From Bacillota bacterium (GTDB lineage: Bacteria; Bacillota; Clostridia; Lachnospirales; Lachnospiraceae), in the NCBI GenBank assembly GCA_023436065.1, contig JAEZKU010000033.1, forward strand, positions 1-63,689: a stretch of DNA of 63,689 bases, given 5' to 3'. Position 1 is the first letter of the stretch. The number at the start of each line of letters is the position of its first letter. The notes under the pieces are model-generated. The model was not told where the DNA came from. It made no database searches and saw only the letters and a program-made list of their open reading frames with translations. A program made the translations under genes and the position numbers. This document shows, piece by piece, positions 52,933-62,123 of this stretch.

Positions 52933-54009
52933 TTATTCCTCGATCAGAGTAGCCTCTTCATCTTCGGATTCCGGCTTGTTCATGATCTGGATATCATAGG
53001 GATCCACCTTAATACCGACCTCGCTGCCTACAGGGGAAAGATCTGTGGAATGCACCAGCCATTCGCGGCCACCAGCTATGACCTCCATCTCATAATGAAC
53101 ACCCTTGAACAGAAGAGAGGTGACACGCCCGGTAATAACACCCTCTTCGGGTTTTACCAAATCGATATCCTCGGGTCTGATCACAACATCCACAGGCTTA
53201 TTGCGGCCAAAGCCCACATCTACACACGCAAAATTAGCCCCCAGAATATTTACGAGACGATCCTCTACCATAACAGAGGGAATTATATTGCTGTCACCGA
53301 TAAAATCAGCTACAAATGCATTCTTGGGTTCATTGTATATGTCCTCGGGAGTTCCGACCTGCTGGATATAGCCTTGGTTCATGACTACGATGGTATCTGA
53401 CATAGTCAATGCCTCCTCCTGGTCATGAGTGACATAGATAAAGGTAATACCCAGTTCGTTTTTCAATCTGATCAGCTCATACTGCATATCCTGACGGAGC
53501 TTTAAATCCAGGGCTCCCAAAGGCTCATCCAACAGCAGAACCTTAGGCTCGTTCACGATCGCCCTGGCAATGGCAATTCGCTGCTGCTGACCACCGCTCA
53601 AGGAATCAGGCATACGGTTCTCATAGCCCTCCAGGTTTACAAGCTTTAGGGCATATTTTATTTTGTCCTGTATATAGGTTTTGCTCTTTTTCTTGATTTT
53701 TAAACCGAACGCAATATTTTCAGAAATCGTCATATGCTGGAACAGAGCATATTTCTGGAATACAGTGTTCAACTGACGCTCATTGGGAGGGAGCTTCGTG
53801 ATATCATTTCCCTCAAAAATAACTTTTCCCTGATCCGGGCTCTCAAAGCCACCGATGATACGGAGTGTCGTAGTCTTTCCGCAGCCGGAGGGACCAAGGA
53901 GAGTCAAAAATTCATTTTCACGGATATATAAATTCAATTCATCAAGCACCTGTGTATCGCCAAAGGACTTGGATATGTTGACAAGATTAATTAATTTGTT
54001 ATCAGTCAT
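52933..54009 (-). CDS. potA: Spermidine/putrescine ABC ATPase
   Basis: Drives polyamine import. The 358-residue protein has Walker A GPSGCGKTTT near residue 39, signature LSGGQQQR near 137, Walker B VLLLDEPLGALD near 155 and H-loop YVTHDQEEAL. The C-terminal TOBE domain is typical of the MalK/PotA branch. AGGAGGAACC precedes ATG 54009. It is the second gene of the operon, after the regulator. Confidence 0.95.
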   Translation of the reverse strand: MTDNKLINLVNISKSFGDTQVLDELNLYIRENEFLTLLGPSGCGKTTTLRIIGGFESPDQGKVIFEGNDITKLPPNERQLNTVFQKYALFQHMTISENIAFGLKIKKKSKTYIQDKIKYALKLVNLEGYENRMPDSLSGGQQQRIAIARAIVNEPKVLLLDEPLGALDLKLRQDMQYELIRLKNELGITFIYVTHDQEEALTMSDTIVVMNQGYIQQVGTPEDIYNEPKNAFVADFIGDSNIIPSVMVEDRLVNILGANFACVDVGFGRNKPVDVVIRPEDIDLVKPEEGVITGRVTSLLFKGVHYEMEVIAGGREWLVHSTDLSPVGSEVGIKVDPYDIQIMNKPESEDEEATLIEE

Positions 54010-54028
54010 CTGGGGTTCCTCCTATCTG

Positions 54029-54568
54029 TTAAAAGCTTGGCGGAGTAGATACCCATAATAGGGTAGCGCCTGTCTTTTCCGAAGCAGTGATATAGTGCTG
54101 CTTATTTGCTGTAAAGTAAAAGGATTCTCCTTTTTTTACTTTATAGGTTCGGTTCCCGATATGTAGGGAGATGCTTCCGTTCAGGATATAACCGAACTCT
54201 TCACCTTCATGGGGATTATCGGGGTAGGTTGAGCCGCCTGCATCCAGTGTCAGCAGGATGGGCTCCATAATATTCTTTTGAGCATTGGGAATAATCCATT
54301 TCACTTCATTTTTCAGTTCGGTATCGTATTTCTCGAAGTAATCCGACTTCTTGAAAACCACCTGTTCGGCAGACGTTCCACTGAAAAATTCCTCAAGATT
54401 AGTACCCAGACACTGAAGGATATCAACCAGAGTCGCGATGGAGGGTGAGGTTAAGTCACGCTCCAGCTGAGAGATAAAGCCCTTGGACAACTCTGCCCGA
54501 TCTGCAAGCTCTTCCTGTGTCAGGCTTTTTTGGATACGTAATTCTTTGATTTTTGATCCGATATTCAT
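54029..54568 (-). CDS. XRE/cupin regulator of the polyamine operon
   Basis: The 179-residue protein has an N-terminal XRE helix-turn-helix (KIKELRIQKSLTQEELADRA, residues about 6-25) and a C-terminal cupin (GEEFGYILNGSISLHIG) as in PuuR. The cupin may sense a polyamine or related ligand. It is the first gene of the pot operon, and an operator-like inverted repeat lies just downstream of the promoter. The regulated genes are inferred from position. ATG 54568 follows AAAGGAAG. Confidence 0.9.
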   Translation of the reverse strand: MNIGSKIKELRIQKSLTQEELADRAELSKGFISQLERDLTSPSIATLVDILQCLGTNLEEFFSGTSAEQVVFKKSDYFEKYDTELKNEVKWIIPNAQKNIMEPILLTLDAGGSTYPDNPHEGEEFGYILNGSISLHIGNRTYKVKKGESFYFTANKQHYITASEKTGATLLWVSTPPSF

Positions 54569-54609
54569 GAGGCGCTTCCTTTCAAATTCTTACTGACAAT
54601 AAACTTGAA

Positions 54610-54667
54610 GTTTAGTTACGCTAAACCGCAACAATATAAATTATACTAGCATAATTCTTCTTGTCAA
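54610..54667 (-). promoter_or_regulatory. Promoter and operator of the polyamine operon
   Basis: Minus strand TTGACA (54662-54667), 16 bp, TATAAT (54640-54645). About 14 bp downstream of the -10 lies the perfect inverted repeat GTTTAG-TTACG-CTAAAC (54610-54626). A repressor bound there would block transcription; the first gene encodes a likely candidate. Confidence 0.7.
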
Positions 54668-54875
54668 TAACTTTCATAAAAATATCAAGTGAAATAATAT
54701 ATAAAATTATTTTGATGAATTTATTTATTTTTTATGGAGAGGAAGAGACTAAATCCAGCTTCATGAAAGAACGATTCATGCGATATTTGTTAACATCATT
54801 ATGGTGGTCGTAGAGGAACCGGTGGTGTATAATAGTGATATTTAGAAAGCCTATATGTCAAAGGGGGAGGAAACT

Positions 54876-55757
54876 ATGCGCACAGAACAGGAGATGCTGG
54901 AGTTAATATTGAATAAGGCAAGGAACGATGACAGAATCAGGGGGGTATTACTAAGTGGGTCCAGAGTGACAGAAACAGCAACTCACGATAAATACAGTGA
55001 TTTCGATATTATCTACATTGTTGATGGTATACAGAGCTTTACCAAGGATAAGGAATGGTATAAGATTTTCGGAGAGATTCTGATTATGCAGCTGCCCGAG
55101 GACTGGTATGCTTATCCCTATGATTATGAGGGAAATGAGAATTATGCATACCTGATGCAGTTTACCGATGGGAACCGTATTGATCTGACTCTGGTGGATA
55201 AAAAGAATTTATGTAAGCTGGACAAGGAAGAACCGCGTAAGGTTTTACTTGATAAGGACAATAGTCCGGAGCTATATGACATTACGACAGAAGAAGCGTA
55301 TCATATCAAGCGCCCGGGAGAATTGGAGTATTTTAACTGCTGCAATGAATTCTGGTGGCTGACCCTTTACGTAGCGAAGGGACTTTGTCGAGATGAATTT
55401 TACTATGTCAAAACTATTCTGGATCAATATATGATGCCAATGTTGGTGAAACAATTGAACTGGCGGATAGGGATCAATCATGATTTTCAAATCTCAACCG
55501 GCCATTATTCCAAGTATCTGAGACGCTTCCTCAGTGAAGAAGAGATGCGAAGGTTTAGGAGGGTTCATGGGGGAGAATTGAGCGATGAAATCTGGACCAG
55601 TCTGGAACGTATGATGGAATATTTTGAGGAACTGGCTCTGAGTGTCGGAGAGAATTTCAATTATAATTATGATATTGAAGAAGCAGCCCGCATCAGGCAA
55701 TATATACAGAAAATGAAAGAGGAATGTGAAACAGACAGTAAGGAAAAGGAAAGATGA
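54876..55757 (+). CDS. Aminoglycoside 6-adenylyltransferase-like protein
   Basis: ANT(6)-type nucleotidyltransferases add AMP to streptomycin. The 293-residue protein has the transfer motif GSRVTETATHDKYSDFDI near residue 28, then LPEDWYAYPYDYEGN and QFTDGNRIDLTLV as in AadE. ATG 54876 follows AAGGGGGAGG; the 7-codon longer frame would cover this site. Whether it confers resistance or has another substrate cannot be read here. I see no mobile element beside it. Confidence 0.85.
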   Translation: MRTEQEMLELILNKARNDDRIRGVLLSGSRVTETATHDKYSDFDIIYIVDGIQSFTKDKEWYKIFGEILIMQLPEDWYAYPYDYEGNENYAYLMQFTDGNRIDLTLVDKKNLCKLDKEEPRKVLLDKDNSPELYDITTEEAYHIKRPGELEYFNCCNEFWWLTLYVAKGLCRDEFYYVKTILDQYMMPMLVKQLNWRIGINHDFQISTGHYSKYLRRFLSEEEMRRFRRVHGGELSDEIWTSLERMMEYFEELALSVGENFNYNYDIEEAARIRQYIQKMKEECETDSKEKER

Positions 55758-55784
55758 TTTTGCTGAATGAGCAAAATCAACAAG

Positions 55785-55819
55785 AAGGCTGAGGGTTTCC
55801 AATGAGAATGCTCAGCCTT
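55785..55819. terminator. Terminator between the adenylyltransferase gene and aroC
   Basis: A 9-bp stem AAGGCTGAG (55785-55793) / CTCAGCCTT (55811-55819). A second small hairpin, GATTTTGC...GCAAAATC, precedes it (55756-55778). Confidence 0.6.
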
Positions 55820-55848
55820 TCATATAGAAGAATTTGGTTTATAATTAA

Positions 55849-56952
55849 TTATTTCTGATAAAAATCCTTGATTTTACTCAGTCGGGAAGTCATTCCCATC
55901 AGAAGCTGGTCTACCAGGGTAACTGCGACCATGGCTTCCACTACGACCACGGCACGCGGAACTATGATGGGATCATGGCGTCCCTGGATCTGAATTTCGA
56001 TGTTTTCCTTATTTTGATTCACTGTATTCTGTGGCCGGAAGATGGAGGGAGTCGGTTTGATCGCAGCGCGGAGAATGATATCGGAACCGTCGCTCATACC
56101 GCCAAGGATACCGCCGGCATGATTGCTGGTCTTCATCACCTTTCGTCCGTCAGGGCTGATAAAAGAATCATTGTTGTCTGCACCTGTTACAGCTGCACTT
56201 TGAAAACCGTCACCGATTTCTACACCCTTTACTGCACCGATGGACATCACTGCTTTGGCTAAAGTTGCATCCAGCTTATCAAAAACAGGTTCTCCGATTC
56301 CGACCGGCATACCGGATACAATACATTCGATCACACCTCCGACGGAGTTATGATCCTTCATTTGCTCCAGAAGATATTCCTCTGCTTGTATGGAGGCATC
56401 CGGATCCGGCATGGATAAGGGACTGCTTGCGGTATGCGTTAGGTCTATCTTGTCCTGATTGACTGTAATGGGACCGATGGATCTTGTATAAGCTTGAACT
56501 TTGATTCCCAGTTCCTTCAGTATGGCACAGGCAACGGCTCCTGCTGCGACGCGTCCGATGGTTTCCCGTCCGGAGGAACGGCCTCCGCCCCTGTAATCAC
56601 GGAAACCGTACTTGGCATCAAAGGTATAATCCGCATGTCCGGGACGGTAGTACGAAGCAATCTTTTGATAATCCGCAGAGCGTTGGTTCTCATTAAAGAC
56701 AATCAGAGAGATAGGTGTCCCTGTGGTGAAACCTTCAAAGACACCGGACAGGATCGCGACCTTATCCTCTTCCTTTCTAGGAGTGGAGTATTTCGTCTGC
56801 CCCGGCTTCCTTCGATTGAGATAGGTCTGTATATATTCGGTATCCAGTGCAAGACCGGCAGGGCATCCATCCACGACAACACCGATGCCTTCTCCATGGG
56901 ATTCTCCCCAGGTGGATATCTTAAATATAGTTCCGTAAGTTGATCCTGACAT
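55849..56952 (-). CDS. aroC: Chorismate synthase
   Basis: Last step of the shikimate pathway, needing reduced FMN. The 367-residue length is normal. GESHGEGIGVVVDGCPAG is near residue 13, FRDYRGGGRSSGRET near 120 and GGMSDGSDI near 287. AAGGAGG lies before ATG 56952; the 28-codon longer frame has no conserved residues. No other aro gene lies beside it. Confidence 0.97.
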   Translation of the reverse strand: MSGSTYGTIFKISTWGESHGEGIGVVVDGCPAGLALDTEYIQTYLNRRKPGQTKYSTPRKEEDKVAILSGVFEGFTTGTPISLIVFNENQRSADYQKIASYYRPGHADYTFDAKYGFRDYRGGGRSSGRETIGRVAAGAVACAILKELGIKVQAYTRSIGPITVNQDKIDLTHTASSPLSMPDPDASIQAEEYLLEQMKDHNSVGGVIECIVSGMPVGIGEPVFDKLDATLAKAVMSIGAVKGVEIGDGFQSAAVTGADNNDSFISPDGRKVMKTSNHAGGILGGMSDGSDIILRAAIKPTPSIFRPQNTVNQNKENIEIQIQGRHDPIIVPRAVVVVEAMVAVTLVDQLLMGMTSRLSKIKDFYQK

Positions 56953-57102
56953 AGTTACCTCCTTAAAGCACTCCTTTGTTAGGTGCTCATCTAAAAAACT
57001 TATGAATAGTATATAGGAAAGTACTTGGAGTTTCAATCATTTTACGGACATTTTATGTAAATTTATCATATATTGGAATGACAATAACATTTGGGGCATA
57101 GC

Positions 57103-57309
57103 ATGGGAAATAATCAATATTCCGGAAACCCCTCCGGCTTTCAATATGGTAAGCGGAACAATCTAAGACGAACCAGTACCGGCAGCAGACAGAGCATGAA
57201 TAACACCAAGAATAATGATGATGATCTGATCATCGAAGAAAATACAATTTATGAAATAGACAGGGAATGTTATGAACGTTTGAAGAAGCAAAAAAGCAGG
57301 GAAAAATAA
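57103..57309 (+). CDS. Small hydrophilic hypothetical protein
   Basis: The 68-residue protein is Asn-, Ser- and Arg-rich at the start and has a more ordered C-terminus (IEENTIYEIDRECYERLKKQ). No family was recognised and no strong ribosome binding site is seen, so it is only a moderate call. A clear terminator follows, which supports a real gene. It might be a small spore or coat-associated protein (guess). Confidence 0.5.
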   Translation: MGNNQYSGNPSGFQYGKRNNLRRTSTGSRQSMNNTKNNDDDLIIEENTIYEIDRECYERLKKQKSREK

Positions 57310-57310
57310 A

Positions 57311-57345
57311 CAAAGAGTCTGCAATGCAGGCTCTTTGTTTATTTT
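57311..57345 (+). terminator. Terminator after the small protein
   Basis: A 12-bp stem with one G-T pair, CAAAGAGTCTGC (57311-57322) / GCAGGCTCTTTG (57326-57337), followed by TTTATTTTT. Confidence 0.85.
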
Positions 57346-57385
57346 TCCGATTAATAGAAGTGCATATCTGTGTAGGTTTTCTCTT

Positions 57386-57601
57386 TTAGAAGAAGCTACC
57401 GTTTCCACAGCAGCAGCAGAGAATAAGGATGATTAAGATGATGCTACATCCGCTATCTGATCCTCCAAAACCGCCACCGCCAAAACCGTTGTTACCACAG
57501 CAGCATAATAAGAGAATGATGATAATAATAAATGAACAATTATTATTACTCTCAAATCCTCTTCCTGCTTCGCCACAACCTGTTGCTGCTAAATCACTCA
57601 T
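57386..57601 (-). CDS. Gly/Cys-rich small protein, HCB-type ('chorion class' annotation)
   Basis: The 71-residue protein has two repeats of a hydrophobic run followed by CCCG: IIIIILLLCCCGNNG and IILIILILCCCCGNG, separated by FGGGGFGG. Proteins of this kind are often named chorion class high-cysteine HCB protein 13 in clostridial genomes, and some are sporulation-related. AGGAGG precedes ATG 57601. The role is unknown; membrane insertion or coat association is inference. Confidence 0.75.
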   Translation of the reverse strand: MSDLAATGCGEAGRGFESNNNCSFIIIIILLLCCCGNNGFGGGGFGGSDSGCSIILIILILCCCCGNGSFF

Positions 57602-57808
57602 TGATTGTTCCTCCTAATAATAATTACAATGTATCATATGAAGGATTGCTTGACTAATTTCCTAATTTTACTCAGGAGAATATTGATTTTTACATTAATA
57701 AGATATTATTTTGTAGCTTTAGCTACATATGGAAAAGAAAAAAATGGTATAATGAACTTATCGGTTAGTAAATAACAAGGTTGCGGTTTGTGAGAAAGGA
57801 GAATTATC

Positions 57809-58153
57809 ATGGAAGAGAAAAAACAGTATAAGCTTAAGAATATCGAAGTATCAAAGGTGTTGAAACTGGAAGAAGAAATCAGCTATCAGAAGGGACAGGT
57901 TGTCAGCAAGACTCTGGTCCAGAATAAAAATGTCAGCCTGACCCTGTTTTCCTTTGATCAGGGTGAAGAGATCAGCGCTCATTCCTCGGACGGAGATGCT
58001 CTCGTTACAGTATTGGATGGAAAAGGCAGATTTACAGTTGGAGATCAGGTATACTTTCTTGAGAAGGGTGACACCCTGGTCATGCCAAATCAGATTCCTC
58101 ATGCAGTTTATGGAGAGGAACAGTTTAAGATGCTTTTGACAGTAATTTTCTGA
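57809..58153 (+). CDS. Small cupin-domain protein
   Basis: The 114-residue single cupin has the metal-site-like SAHSSDGDALVTVLDGKG (read in parts) and PNQIPHAVYGEE. It is probably a metal-binding or sensory barrel, with no enzymatic clue. AGAAAGGAG precedes ATG 57809. It may be co-regulated with the AraC gene 108 bp downstream. Confidence 0.8.
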   Translation: MEEKKQYKLKNIEVSKVLKLEEEISYQKGQVVSKTLVQNKNVSLTLFSFDQGEEISAHSSDGDALVTVLDGKGRFTVGDQVYFLEKGDTLVMPNQIPHAVYGEEQFKMLLTVIF

Positions 58154-58261
58154 TTTATCATAATTCTTACTAATTTACCATATTTCTTTCTCATCATATT
58201 TACATGACACCTGCAATCCATTATAATGAATTAAAATACAGAATGAATTGCAGGTGTAATT

Positions 58262-59170
58262 ATGTCCTTTGATACATTAGGTTTTAATCATTATCCGAAT
58301 TATTTGTTTCCTGTTTCAGTGACGGAGGGACTGTCGGGTCTGAAGGAAAAGGAAGCTGCAAAGTTTTTTAAGATTATTTTTATCAAGAGCGGAAGCTGTC
58401 ATTTCTTACTGAACGGCAAAGAATTCATATTGACCGGAGCCAGTACAATCTGCCTGAACCATAAGGACGAGATTAAATTCATACAGATTTCAGAGGAATT
58501 GGTCAAGATTCTTTGGTTTCGCCCAACAGCAATCAATACCCTATTTACTTTGGAGTTCATATGTAATCCTTCCCGCAAGATGTCCATGACAGAGAGGCAG
58601 GATATGTACTATATGATGCAATTCCTACCTGAGGCCAGTCCTAGCTTAAAGATTCTATCCTTACATACAATTGATTCCACCTTGATAGAGCATAAGCTTC
58701 AGCTTTTAAAGGACCTGCTGACCAAGCAGGATTCCGGTTACTGGCCCTGTCGAAGCAGATCCTATCTTTTAGAAATCTTATTCTGCCTTGCAAGACAGGA
58801 GGAGGAAGAAGCGATTGATCCGATTCAGCCTTACAATGAATACTCCAGGCTTGCAGTAAATGTGATTTATTACCTTCAGTCCTGTTATCATCAAAAAATC
58901 ACAATTGAGCATCTCGCGGATGAGTTTCATACAAATCGTACCTCACTCCTGAATGATTTTAAGAAATATACAGGACAATCCATCAATCAGTATCTTATTC
59001 AATTGAGACTTACGATGGCATCCACTCTGCTTCGAGATACCACGCTTACGATTGAAGAGATCTGTGACCGGACAGGCTTTCACGATATCAGTTACTTCAG
59101 TAAGGTATTTAAGAAAAAGCTGCAACATACTCCTTCCGAGTACAGAAAGATATATAACCATGTAGAATAA
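58262..59170 (+). CDS. AraC family transcriptional regulator
   Basis: The 302-residue protein has an N-terminal ligand-binding cupin-like half (FLLNGKEFILTGASTICL) and a C-terminal AraC double helix-turn-helix (HLADEFHTNRTSLLNDFKKYTG; IEEICDRTGFHDISYFSKVF, near the end; both read in parts). The target genes are not known. The cupin upstream and the subtilase 53 bp downstream are possible neighbours in regulation. A CAGGTG site precedes ATG 58262. Confidence 0.9.
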   Translation: MSFDTLGFNHYPNYLFPVSVTEGLSGLKEKEAAKFFKIIFIKSGSCHFLLNGKEFILTGASTICLNHKDEIKFIQISEELVKILWFRPTAINTLFTLEFICNPSRKMSMTERQDMYYMMQFLPEASPSLKILSLHTIDSTLIEHKLQLLKDLLTKQDSGYWPCRSRSYLLEILFCLARQEEEEAIDPIQPYNEYSRLAVNVIYYLQSCYHQKITIEHLADEFHTNRTSLLNDFKKYTGQSINQYLIQLRLTMASTLLRDTTLTIEEICDRTGFHDISYFSKVFKKKLQHTPSEYRKIYNHVE

Positions 59171-59223
59171 TGAATTAGCCCTGAGAATAGGATGATACAA
59201 AAGAAACTCAGGGTGAAAGCGGG

Positions 59224-60387
59224 ATGATCAGAAGACATAAGGTTCAGATAATCATTCACTGTGAGGAATATGATAAACGGCGCCACTCTATTGAAAACCT
59301 CGGACAGATTAAATATAGACTTCCTATGATAGATTCCTATGTAATGGAGGTTGATGAACAACTCCTGGACGTGATCAAGTCAATGAAGGGATTGCTCAGC
59401 TATGAGCTGGATACCCACATAACAGCCCAGATGAAGAGGGTAAATGATGTTATTGAAGCACATTGGGCCCATGAACACGGTTACTTTGGAACCGGTGTCG
59501 GCGTTGCAGTGGTTGATACCGGAGTTGCTCTGCATAAGGATTTTATGGAAGGTGGCAGACGGGTAATCGCATTTGCCGATTTTATCAATCACAGGAGCGA
59601 ACCCTATGATGACAACGGACATGGAACGCACGTATCGGGGATTATAGGAGGAAACGGTTACTCTTCCAAAGGCAAGTATATAGGAATTGCACCGGAGTGC
59701 AATATCATCGGGATCAAGGTGTTGGATAAACGGGGGGATGGCAATATCTCCGATGTTCTCGCCGGGCTTCAATGGATCATAGATAATCGTCGGAAATATA
59801 ATATTAGAATTGTAAATATATCGGTGGGCACCTCTTCGAAAGACAGTCTGGATGAGAATTCCCTCCTGGTTCAAGGGGTCAACGCAGTCTGGGATAGCGG
59901 GATTGTTGTCGTAGTGGCGGCCGGTAACAACGGACCGGGACCCATGTCAATCTCAACACCAGGAATCAGCAGGAAGGTAATTACGGTAGGCTCCTTCGAT
60001 GATAATATGGCAGTGGAGGTATTCGGAAGCGGCCGTAGTAAGGATTATTCGGGGAGAGGACCGACCCCTTTCTGTATTAAGAAACCGGATATCGTCGCAC
60101 CCGGTTCGAACATCATATCTTGTAATATCAGCAGATATCCCACCAGAGGAAGAAACGGGGAGCTACACACGGTTCCTACGGAATCTCCCATGATGTATAC
60201 GGTAAAAAGCGGTACCTCCATGGCTACCCCGGTAGTTGCCGGAGCGGTTGCATTGTTGATCGGAGCTCATCCGGAGCTTACCAACAGGGAGGTTAAGCTT
60301 AAGCTACGCGGCAGCGCTGTGAATCTGGGTCAGCATTGGGAGAAGCAGGGTTGGGGACTGCTGAATGTAAGAAAACTGTTGGAATAG
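59224..60387 (+). CDS. S8 family subtilisin-like protease, probably intracellular
   Basis: The 387-residue protein has the subtilase triad: Asp in VVDTGVALH near residue 96, His in NGHGTHVSGI near 130, the oxyanion Asn in AAGNNG near 233 and Ser in GTSMATPVVAGA near 330. No signal peptide is present; the short N-terminal propeptide-like part and lack of export fit ISP or spore-type subtilases. AAAGCGGG precedes ATG 59224. The role is unknown. Confidence 0.9.
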   Translation: MIRRHKVQIIIHCEEYDKRRHSIENLGQIKYRLPMIDSYVMEVDEQLLDVIKSMKGLLSYELDTHITAQMKRVNDVIEAHWAHEHGYFGTGVGVAVVDTGVALHKDFMEGGRRVIAFADFINHRSEPYDDNGHGTHVSGIIGGNGYSSKGKYIGIAPECNIIGIKVLDKRGDGNISDVLAGLQWIIDNRRKYNIRIVNISVGTSSKDSLDENSLLVQGVNAVWDSGIVVVVAAGNNGPGPMSISTPGISRKVITVGSFDDNMAVEVFGSGRSKDYSGRGPTPFCIKKPDIVAPGSNIISCNISRYPTRGRNGELHTVPTESPMMYTVKSGTSMATPVVAGAVALLIGAHPELTNREVKLKLRGSAVNLGQHWEKQGWGLLNVRKLLE

Positions 60388-60396
60388 CATAAGGAA

Positions 60397-60463
60397 GTCC
60401 TGCTATATCATATATTATTCAGTTCAAGGTAAGAATACTATATGATACAGCAGGACCTTTTTC
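60397..60463. terminator. Terminator between the subtilase and HAAS genes
   Basis: A 17-bp stem with one mismatch (60397-60413 with 60440-60456) is followed by TTTTTCT. It is convergent and so serves both sides. Confidence 0.8.
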
Positions 60464-60468
60464 TATCC

Positions 60469-61494
60469 TTATACTATTCTGTCACGCAGCCCATATTTGA
60501 TCGATTTATACAGTGTAGTGCCGGTATCCAGAAGATAAACCAATACCAGAAAAATTATAAAATAAGAGGTGACAGCATCCCAGATCACTGTCATAGGAAT
60601 ATCCTTGAGCCTGAAAATACTATTTACCTGATCGGCAAAAAGCGGATTCCAGACCTCAAATCTGGTAAAGATTATGATCACCAGAAGAGTACTGATGGTA
60701 TTGATGATTGTGGTGAATATACCATAACGCAAGGTATACTTCCGTTCAACAAGCTCCCAGAAATGCCTTAACAGTCCAATTCCCAAGACAAGCAGAAACA
60801 GGGGCAGTACAACCGGGAACACCTTAAGGTTGAAAATAGGAATAGAAGTAGTACTGCCGTTGCTGGTGAAGTATGCTCCAAGTACCTGCGGTGCCATAAT
60901 AAACAACAGCATTACTATAATGGTAAATATAATTCCTACGATTGGCTCAGCAATAGAGATTGAAGCCTCTTTCACAGGAATGGGTGGGAGAGAGGAGACC
61001 TCCCAGGGCTCTGTCAGCTCCTTCAACTTAATTCCTCTCCATTCAAAAATAGCAAATAGGATCGTGACCCAAGCAAACGCAGTCATTATACCACTGACAG
61101 CATTGCCGATCAGATCACCGATAAAAAGATACCAGTTAGATCCTAAATTAGTTACATAGTCAAGCACCGTGACGACACACATACCGAATAATGTGGCTCC
61201 TAACACAATCTTTAGCAGGAACAGATAACGTGGAAAGAGCTCCGGACCGATCAGAAATTGGTTGAAGCTGCGGTATTTATCTGCCATCTCTGAAGGATTC
61301 CCCAGTTCGGTTAAGACTACATCAATATCCTCCTTAGTTGCGGTATCCCCAAGAGTACGGGTTTCCAGCATATCGTCAATCAGAGTCCTCAATTCCTTCT
61401 CGATATCCTTACGGTTTACTGTTAAATGTTTGGTGACCTGATAGATATACCTTTCTATCATGTCCTCCACATAATCATACATGGTCTGATTCAT
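60469..61494 (-). CDS. HAAS-domain membrane protein
   Basis: The 341-residue protein has an N-terminal HAAS-type helical domain (about residues 1-70, with VEDMIERYIYQVTKHL and DIEKELRTLIDDML) and six or more hydrophobic segments in the rest. These proteins are often paired with PadR regulators and may respond to membrane or antibiotic stress. Here the gene overlaps the PadR gene by 20 bp and is co-transcribed with it. The function is inferred from this pairing. Confidence 0.8.
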   Translation of the reverse strand: MNQTMYDYVEDMIERYIYQVTKHLTVNRKDIEKELRTLIDDMLETRTLGDTATKEDIDVVLTELGNPSEMADKYRSFNQFLIGPELFPRYLFLLKIVLGATLFGMCVVTVLDYVTNLGSNWYLFIGDLIGNAVSGIMTAFAWVTILFAIFEWRGIKLKELTEPWEVSSLPPIPVKEASISIAEPIVGIIFTIIVMLLFIMAPQVLGAYFTSNGSTTSIPIFNLKVFPVVLPLFLLVLGIGLLRHFWELVERKYTLRYGIFTTIINTISTLLVIIIFTRFEVWNPLFADQVNSIFRLKDIPMTVIWDAVTSYFIIFLVLVYLLDTGTTLYKSIKYGLRDRIV

Positions 61495-61837
61495 CTAATC
61501 CTTCCTCCTTCATTAAATTATTCATGTTCTGTACCATGTTGTTCCATTCCTGCTTCAATTGAAGGTATACCTCATTACCAAGCTCGGTCAGCATATAATA
61601 CTTTCTGGGTTTGGTCCCGGTGGTTTCCCATTCACTTTTTAACAACCCCTGAGACTCCAGCCTTCGGAGTAAGGGATACAGGGTATTGGCCTCCATCGGA
61701 ATATGATTGTCGCTCAGCTCCTGTACCAGTGAATAACCGTACGTAGGAGAGGACAGCTGGCACAGTACACTGAGTACAAGGGTACCGCGCCTCAATTCCA
61801 GCAAAAGACCTGTTAATATGTCATCCTTTTTAGCCAT
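61475..61837 (-). CDS. PadR family transcriptional regulator
   Basis: The 120-residue repressor has the PadR winged-helix (RGTLVLSVLCQLSSPTYGYS, NTLYPLLRRLESQGLL) and a short C-terminal helix for dimer contact. ATG 61837 follows AGAAGGATG; an 11-codon longer frame is weaker. It is the first gene of the unit and probably controls itself and the HAAS partner through the dyad just upstream. Confidence 0.92.
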   Translation of the reverse strand: MAKKDDILTGLLLELRRGTLVLSVLCQLSSPTYGYSLVQELSDNHIPMEANTLYPLLRRLESQGLLKSEWETTGTKPRKYYMLTELGNEVYLQLKQEWNNMVQNMNNLMKEEGLDESDHV

Positions 61838-61889
61838 AATAATCATCCTTCTTTCTGATCGTGGAATCATATCTCATTCATCTGCTGTC

Positions 61890-61914
61890 ATTATACTGTG
61901 TGACACACAATAAT
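61890..61914. promoter_or_regulatory. PadR-operator candidate
   Basis: A 25-bp dyad has arms ATTAT / ATAAT and GTGTG / CACAC, centred near 61903. It lies about 55 bp before the padR start on the minus strand and fits autoregulation. The PadR consensus ATGT-N8-ACAT is not exactly present. Confidence 0.45.
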
Positions 61915-62096
61915 GTCAATATAAAAATAATATTTATTTAAAAATGTTTTATTTTTTAGAATTTATACATAGAAACAGGGGAATGGGAGAGAATCTGATA
62001 ATAGAAAAATAGGATTAACAGGAAGCATTCTATTGGCAGGCAAGCAACCCTGTATATTATCTGGATTAATCTGGAGTTTTTGATACTTTATACTAG

Positions 62097-62116
62097 TTAG
62101 TTTATTTAATTTACAA
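62097..62116 (+). promoter_or_regulatory. XylR-like operator candidate
   Basis: TTAGTTTATTTAATTTACAA resembles the first half of the XylR box TTAGTTTGTTT...AACAAACTAA. It lies just upstream of the xylA -35. The second half is poor, so a ROK-type XylR site is plausible but not certain. Confidence 0.4.
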
Positions 62117-62123
62117 ATTGTTG

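Noticed and set aside
59380..59874. Minus-strand ORF of 164 codons inside the subtilase gene
   Set aside because: It lies opposite the conserved catalytic region of the subtilase, so it is a shadow.
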